A stretch of DNA of 64,000 nt from Dipteris shenzhenensis (taxonomy: Eukaryota > Polypodiophyta > Polypodiopsida > Gleicheniales), in the NCBI GenBank assembly GCA_047967505.1, contig CM106539.1. One strand, given 5' to 3'. A model generated the notes under the pieces. The model was given only the letters and a program-made list of their open reading frames with translations, made no database searches and was not told where the DNA came from. Positions 58,503 through 64,000 of the stretch are shown one piece after another; the stretch's first letter is position 1, and each line of letters opens with the position of its first letter. The translations under genes and the position numbers were made by a program.

Positions 58503-59490
58503 CAGGTCTAGCTGTTCCTTCTCAAAGTAGCTTGAAAGTATATATTTTGCATTGATCAGCACTCTCCATCCACCATAGCTACTTGAATCATTTTGTTGTG
58601 GTGTCTGTACAGTCAGAAAGATATGTTAGAAACTGTTAGCATCAGCACAAAACAAAATTATTCAATAAGTTCAAAGACATAGCATTTAATAGACTTTTTA
58701 CCTCTAGACTTATTGGCTCTATTGAATCCAAAAGAGAGACATTTGGAGGACAGTGATCCAATGCATCTAAAAGCCTTCTAATACAACTGCAATATGTATA
58801 ATTTAGTTAGTATGATATCAAAATAATGAAGTGTTAAGTTCAAAAAGCACACACAGCACTTACAATTTCAGCTCTCTGTGTGTGTTTTTTAGAGAGTTGA
58901 ATAGAAAGCATTGCTTCTGCAATAGAAACAAAACTTCAGTGGTCACTGCATAAGGAAAAAAGCATAAGAAAATCAAAGGCTACAAGAGTTCCCAATCTTA
59001 AAGAAGAATCTTAAAAGAAGTAGTCACCCACATACCTGCTATGGTATAGAAGTAGCAAAACATCAATTACTTCAAAATTGCAGTGTTTGAACCAGTTGGA
59101 AATACTCATGGGAGTCTCCTTTGCATCTCTTAATTTAGAAGAAATGGCTGGATCAACAATATGGACTGTATGCTGTACAGAGGGGTGAAGCCAGCTTCTC
59201 ATCATGCTGCATAGGATCAGAAAATAATTAGGGTAGGTTATAAAGGAGGTACAAGGAGGATTGATTTGCAAAAAATGTAAAATTTATAGACACTTACTAG
59301 AGCATTGCAAGAATGATAGTATCTGAGTAGTACTCATTCTTATGAGCCAATGCTGCTAAGCATTGTTTTGTCAAGTCAAAATCATTCACTGAAACTTCAT
59401 CCTCAATATGAACAACTACATTAGGGCCCAGCTCCTTCAACCTTCTATGTATCTGTAGCTCCTTCTTTCCAGTCTCCACATCTATATAAT
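58503..59490 (-). other. Ulp1/SENP (C48) SUMO-protease-like domain of copy B
   Basis: Spliced exons give EYYSDTIILAMLYMMRSWLH, VHIVDPAISSKL, SISNWFKHCNF, then DH-stop-SFVSI where Ulp1 proteases have the catalytic HW, CFLFNSLKN where the Asp block lies, CIRRLLDALDHCPPN, and PQQNDSSSYGG where the family has Q...(D/S)CG. The Trp of HW is TGA (one transition from TGG) and the catalytic Cys is Tyr (TAT, one transition from TGT). Known Ulp1 enzymes remove or process SUMO in the nucleus. This copy would be dead; the ancestral one probably was not. Confidence 0.68.
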
Positions 59491-59679
59491 AGATTTTGTT
59501 TCTTTTATTTGCTGCTTCAGTGAGTCCTCATAAGCAGCCTTCCCTCTGGTGTTCTTTGAGTGTGTTACCTCAACAACCTTTACCTCATCAACCTTCAACT
59601 TCCTTGTAGGTGGAATTAGCAATATGTCTCTCATTTTGATGTCCTGCCATTCCACAGGATGAACAAGCTTGTCATACCT

Positions 59680-59946
59680 CCATCTCACTCTGGACAAAGT
59701 GTTGAAGTCTTTGGCCATCAAAGTCACCCTGTGAGCATGGGCTGCTACAAGCATTGCATCTTCAAAATATTTCTCCAAGTAATCCTCTGCCATTTCCTGT
59801 AAGGAAAGAATGGCAGTTCTATTCCACCTGAACCCAAGGTTCCAACTGTCACAAATTTCTCTCACCAGTCTTTGAAAGGGTGCTTTGGTTATTGCAAAGC
59901 CTATAGCTTTCTGTTGCCTCCTGATCTCCCTTAGCACACCTGCACC
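59680..59946 (-). other. Histone H3-fold domain inside the transposon gene
   Basis: From LREIRRQQK through APFQRLVREI, LSLQEMAEDYLEKYFED and HAHRVTLMAKD to SRVRW the sequence aligns to canonical histone H3 alpha-N, alpha-1, alpha-2 and alpha-3 without any gap. Loop 1 has canonical length, unlike most centromeric H3. The preceding part (GRAAHGRKGKPMSLLKQKAK) is basic, but lacks the ARTKQTARKS tail. It is continuous in frame with the transposase-like sequence upstream (one TGA at 60244) and has no intron from that region. After it come LVHPVEWQDIKMRDILLIPP and the Ulp1 part. It is not a separate histone gene: no H3 start codon or tail precedes it. Confidence 0.88.
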
Positions 59947-62900
59947 ATGATTCAATCTTTTGGCCTTTTGCTTGAGCAAGCTCATTGGCTTACCCTTCCT
60001 GCCATGTGCAGCTCTTCCCTTTGGAGGCACACTAAATTTCAATATCTTCAATTCCCTCCATTGTCTATGTCTCTCTGCTGCAATTGAATTGTCTAGAGCT
60101 TGTCTTCGTCTTTGCTTTTGGGCTAGAAGAAAAGCAAGCTTGATTTTGGAGCTAGCAACTTTTCTTTTAGCATGCAGCCTCTGTAGTATTCCTCGGTAAA
60201 ACCATTGGAAGACTTCCTTCAGACTATTTGCCTTCTGACTCCCTCAATAGTGTTGTGTGTGTCTAAAAAATGCATTACGTGCCATGTAGTGAGACTTCTC
60301 CATGCCTTGGGTAGACCAAATAGCTGGGCATCCATACTTTTTGACAAAATAGGGAAGGTGGTTGTATATGATATGCTGTAAGACATAAGAATGCATAATA
60401 AGTAATTAAAAAAAAGAGGATCACACTTAAGTAAAAGAAAAAGACATAACCTTACCATGTAGTGAGTTATATTGCAGGCTGTCCACGCGTCTTTCATTGA
60501 CTTTCCAAAATGTTTAATTGCCTCCTCAAAGTTCTTGTAATCACTCTTTGTCCATGTTACTTTGTCACAGAACATGAAGAGTTGATCAAGAGACGTCCAC
60601 ACCTCTGCCTTCCTATTTCGTGCTTCCCCATCTGCCTCATGATCTTTCACAGCATTATGGACTTGCTTCCACAATCCATAATTAATCTTTGAAACTGTTC
60701 TACCTTGCCTTACTTGCTTACTATGTTTGGGTCGAGACAAGAATCTTCTTGCCTTAACACCACCAATAGAGGGCTTGATTGGTACCTCCTTGCCATTGGT
60801 AGACTTTTTAAAATCCTTTGTGATTTGAACATCTCCTCCATGTAGACCTATATCGGATAACACTTTTTCCAATGCTTGAAGAGCATCCTTTCTATTTTTT
60901 TCGGGACGGAGTTTCCAAGCAAATCCAATATATAAAAATACCAATTTCTCAATAATTCGACATAGACCATGCAATGTGCAGATGTGAACATTACATAGTG
61001 GAATGTCCAGAATGGCCTTGAAGTCAGGGTCAACTTTATCTCTATTAGGTGCTCTCTTCCACCATTTTGAATCCATTACTTGAGCTGATTCTTTGCAGTA
61101 AAGACAAGGAGACTTTGAGTTGCCTCCTTTACTAATGTTATACATGCACTTAAGTGTTTTAAGATCCCCGGCCATGTGCCACTCTACTTGAAAATCACCT
61201 TTTCCTGCAACATGGAGATTCTCGCCTTGCACTTGTCTTTTGATTATTCTTGGTATTTCCGTGTGGTGAAACACCCAATCTAGTGTTTCATGGTCTTCGG
61301 TCTTCACCTGCCAGATTATAGAAAACAAAAGTATTACTATATCAGATTTGAAAACAATGACCAAAATCAAGTATAAAACAAAAAATGATCATACCTAGAA
61401 CGAGCCTAACCACCATATGTGTTTCTCTGACTGCACACTAAAATACTTCGAACTCGCTTCAGTCAATGATGTATCAATTGCTCCATTCATCAATGTAATA
61501 GTAACTCTTTCCATTTTCTTTTCCTTTACAACCTCACACTCATCCAGTTTGATAACAAATTTCAAAATGCCTTTGCACTCCTCAAATGTTATTCCATAAA
61601 ACTCGACGATTCTTTTTTGAAGTTGTTGCAGATCTAAAAATATATTGTTCCAAGGATCATACACAGTGGTTCCTTTAACACCATGAAATATTTCTTCAAT
61701 ATGGATATATTGCCCAATAAATTCATCTATACTTTCATTCAAATGACCTCTTATCCTCCACACGGTTGCTGGATTTGGCAGTAAAACTCGTTTAATCCTT
61801 TGATCTTTCAAAGTTGAGGATATCGCATGGAAAATCGAACTATATCCCTTCCTGCTAACTCCACTAACATCAAGAGCCTCTTGGATTATAGTGCCATCAA
61901 CTTGATTATTGGATACAAAGTTCTCTACAACATTGCGTTTGACTGTTTTGTATTTTTTTTCCTCAATCAAACCTTTTGCTACACCGCAAGAAAGCAATCC
62001 TTTCATTTGTTTAACAGGAAGAAGGTTCGGGTCCATATTTTCTTTTGCAGGCTCCAATAATTTCCTGTAGTAACAACACAATATGACTATATCATTCAGC
62101 ACCTCCATTCTTATTTTGCGACAATCAACGAAATAGATATAGTCTGGAAGAGAGCCTTTTTGAGTATACAAAATGATAAATTTCAATCTAACCTTGCTTC
62201 CTGAATTCGTCGCTTGCATCCACCAGTCCCAGCCTTCAAATTTGCAATGTTTTTAATCTTCCTGCTACGTAGTCTGTCTCCAAGCACGGTTCTCTTCTTT
62301 CTTGCTCTTGTCAACTCTTTTTTACTCTTTGAATGCTCCTCAATTTCATTCTGCAACTGCTGCTCCAATTTTGCATGAATGGCTATCTCCTGCATCTTGG
62401 CCCCCTTTTCTTGTAGGTACATCATTTTATACGTTTCTGCAAATGCAGACTACGCTGAAATATAACCAAGAAGTCCATTTTGTCCATCGCCGGCAAACCT
62501 CAGTAATGTGGTGGGATTGACAAATGGAGGTGTAGAGTTTTTTACTTGACATTTTGGATATATGCTTCCATCGCACCATAAGTCAATATGTTGAAGCCCT
62601 TCTCTTCTCATATTTTCCCGCTGTTGAGCATTCAGCACCGTATCCTTTCGTCTTTTTTGTGCTGGAGCATATTGTTCTTCTAAGTCGATGTGAAGATGGT
62701 GTAATCGCTTCTTCTGAGATAGTGACTCACCAGTATCGGCCATTTTTTGTGCTTCTCAGGTTGCGAAGTTTGTTTTTCAATCTCATAGTCGTTTTGTAAC
62801 ATGAATCGTGGAAGTGTGGCGGTATCCATGTGAATATTTTGAAAACTTGCAATCACTAAGTTCAGTGATGGACTCTTTATGAAAGGCCTGCACACGTCGG

Positions 62901-63111
62901 CCAAAGAGATGCGGAATCTTTGGTAAACAAAAAAAAATCTAAGAGGATATTTAATGCAAAATCGTGTTAGTCAGACAAAAGATTATCTTATTCCTTTTTG
63001 AATTGACAGTTCTGTAGTCCTTACTGACAGTTCTGAGCCACGTTTCCGTATTTTACTATTTTTGAGGTCTTTTAGGAGAGAAATAAATCAAAAAATAGTG
63101 AATTTCTTACA

Positions 63112-63144
63112 GGGCCCCAAAATGAGTTCCCTTTTTCCCTAATG
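63112..63144 (-). repeat. Right terminal inverted repeat of copy B
   Basis: Minus strand: CATTAGGGAAAAAGGGAACT then CATTTTGGGGCCC. It lies 370 bp upstream of the minus-strand start codon. Confidence 0.82.
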
Positions 63145-64000
63145 AGAGTCTCTGCCATCAATAACATAGATGACACAATAGATGATGCCATGTCCACGAT
63201 AAATCGTGAGTACTCATCTCTGTAGAAACAACGTCATTGTTTTCTTCAAATTTCTAGTCTATTGTACTAATTCTTGGTACGTGTAGAGTATCAAACCACC
63301 AGTGCACCAACTGGCGAGAAACTGAAAGGAAAGTCTTCTAGCTTCATAAGTTTACCTGTGATGCTTGCATGTTCTGCTATGCAAGGTTTGTTGATGAAGA
63401 ATACCACGATCAACAAGGGTGCAAAGAGATATTTAAAGAAATCATTTGAACTGGCTACACAACAAGTTTACGCAGAAGGTGGCTCTTTGAATTGTTTAGT
63501 ATACAACTTGTGGCCTTGTCACGGAGTAGCTTTGATGTCTAGGCTATAAAACTTACAGGTGGCTCTTTGAATTGTTTACTATACAACTTGTGGGCTTGTG
63601 ATGGAGTATTTTTTATGTCTAGGCTAGTAAACTATACGCTTACTATGTTCAGCTTACGACACTGTTCTAAGATGTGTGAAAAAAAGTGATTGTATCATGG
63701 TATCTTTGCTTGCTAGGTATAGAGATGAACAATTGTTCATTTGAAATTGTTCCATTTTTGAGGTGGTACACTAGCAACCACACCTTAATGTCTATATTTC
63801 AGATGCATTGACATAAAAAGCTGTCCGTTTTTTGTGTTTGTCTCAGAAATCCCATGTATTATGCTTGTCCACCAAGCTTCTGTCTTTGTGTCAGAAACGC
63901 CATGTTGCAGGGCAAGGTTTCTATTTGTTTGTGTTGCGTTGTCCCTGTATTTCACTCTCTCCCTCTTTGTAATTGTACTTCTACCTTACAGTTTGCACGT
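63145..64000. other. Flank with an 80-bp tandem duplication
   Basis: The frame at 63274-63549 matches nothing I know. GTGGCTCTTTGAATTGTTTA recurs at 63479 and 63559 with the following 55 bases nearly unchanged, a tandem duplication with period 80. Confidence 0.6.

Larger units (their letters stand above)
58023..62743 (-). pseudogene. Transposase - histone H3-like - Ulp1 fusion gene, nine exons, broken
   Basis: Exons by splice signals: 62743-62193, 62064-61395, 61307-60456, 60375-59298, 59206-59036, 58945-58864, 58786-58702, 58604-58503, 58421-58023. Domain order: IDLWCDGSIYP and FAGDGQNGLLGY; a basic coiled coil; VSRKGYSSIFHAISSTLK; FVIKLDECEVVKEKKMERV; FQVEWHMAGDLKTLKC with a CLYC pair; VHICTLHGLCRIIEKLVFL; IWSTQGMEKSHYMARNAFF (likely the last acidic block of a DDE-type core); then the histone-like, Ulp1-like and acidic Gln/Glu-rich parts. 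Defects: TAG 62450, TAG 61395, TGA 60244, a shift near 59500, TGA 58936 and a shift near 58925. Copy A supports the first half. Confidence 0.72.
56004..63144. mobile_element. Copy B: DNA transposon with transposase, histone H3-like and Ulp1 domains
   Basis: The ends 56004-56036 and 63112-63144 are inverted repeats matching at 29 of 33 positions (CATTAGG..AAAAGGGA.CTCA, then TTTTGGGGCC). They enclose two convergent genes: a plus-strand gene (about 56480-57938) and a nine-exon minus-strand gene (58023-62743). Target duplication is unclear: TA if the ends are taken as GG/CC, or AAA against AGA if taken as CATTAG. The superfamily is open; CATTA ends and the insertion of copy A in a CACTA element do not prove a CMC relation. 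The copy is inactive. Confidence 0.82.

Noticed and set aside
59680-59946. Centromeric histone CenH3 or an ordinary H3 gene
   Set aside because: Loop 1 has canonical length, the H3 tail is absent, and the frame is continuous with transposase-like sequence inside inverted repeats.
56004-63144. Direct assignment of copy B to CACTA
   Set aside because: The ends start CATTAG, not CACTA, the transposase blocks differ from tnp2, and the 3-bp flanks (AAA, AGA) do not agree.
1-64000. CRISPR arrays, rRNA or tRNA genes
   Set aside because: Direct repeats here have no regular spacers and the sequence is eukaryotic. No cloverleaf or rRNA sequence was recognised; only primer sites complementary to tRNA ends.

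Overview
The window looks like nuclear DNA of a land plant with a large, repeat-rich genome. One long intronless PLS-class PPR gene (50557-53469, minus) is the only gene that reads intact over its full length. Around it are decayed LTR retrotransposons, CACTA and Helitron-like remnants and a broken 3-ketoacyl-CoA synthase gene. The PPR style and the transposon mix suggest a fern or another seedless plant to me. This is an impression, not an identification.

Layout. 1-8540: a Ty3/gypsy element with 2.07 kb LTRs and a second (plant-type) RNase H, inserted into a copia element whose remnant continues at 8541-9590. 9591-14182: inverted copia gag debris, hairpin repeats, a 40-bp tandem repeat and a small deletion-derivative LTR element (11886-14182) inserted in that repeat. 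14701-20452: a complete but broken copia element that split a CA microsatellite. 21210-22260: remnant of a transposase-like gene with SDG..QFK and HGKG motifs. 24230-29919: minus-strand remnants, including a Helitron-type Rep fragment and two uncharacterised multi-exon reading frames. 31380-34269: two LTR elements. 34453-43900: a CACTA-like element with tnp2 and TNPA-like remnants, interrupted at 37499-40211 by a piece of another DNA transposon (copy A). 46200-50550: a copia element with an internal tandem duplication. 50557-53469: the PPR gene. 54150-55100: the KCS pseudogene.

Main discovery: 56004-63144 is a 7.1 kb DNA transposon (copy B) bounded by 33-bp imperfect terminal inverted repeats. 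It carries two convergent genes. The minus-strand gene can be assembled into nine exons, mostly with good splice sites and continuous phase. It encodes a transposase-like region, then in the same frame a domain that aligns without gaps to the whole core of histone H3, then a Ulp1/SENP-type SUMO-protease domain and an acidic tail. The plus-strand gene is unrecognised. Copy A at 37499-40211 is a truncated paralogue of the same family with a conserved intron position. Both copies are broken by stops and frameshifts, so an intact copy should be sought elsewhere in the genome. A transposon that carries its own histone H3 fold and SUMO protease suggests chromatin manipulation. This function is inferred from the domain content alone.
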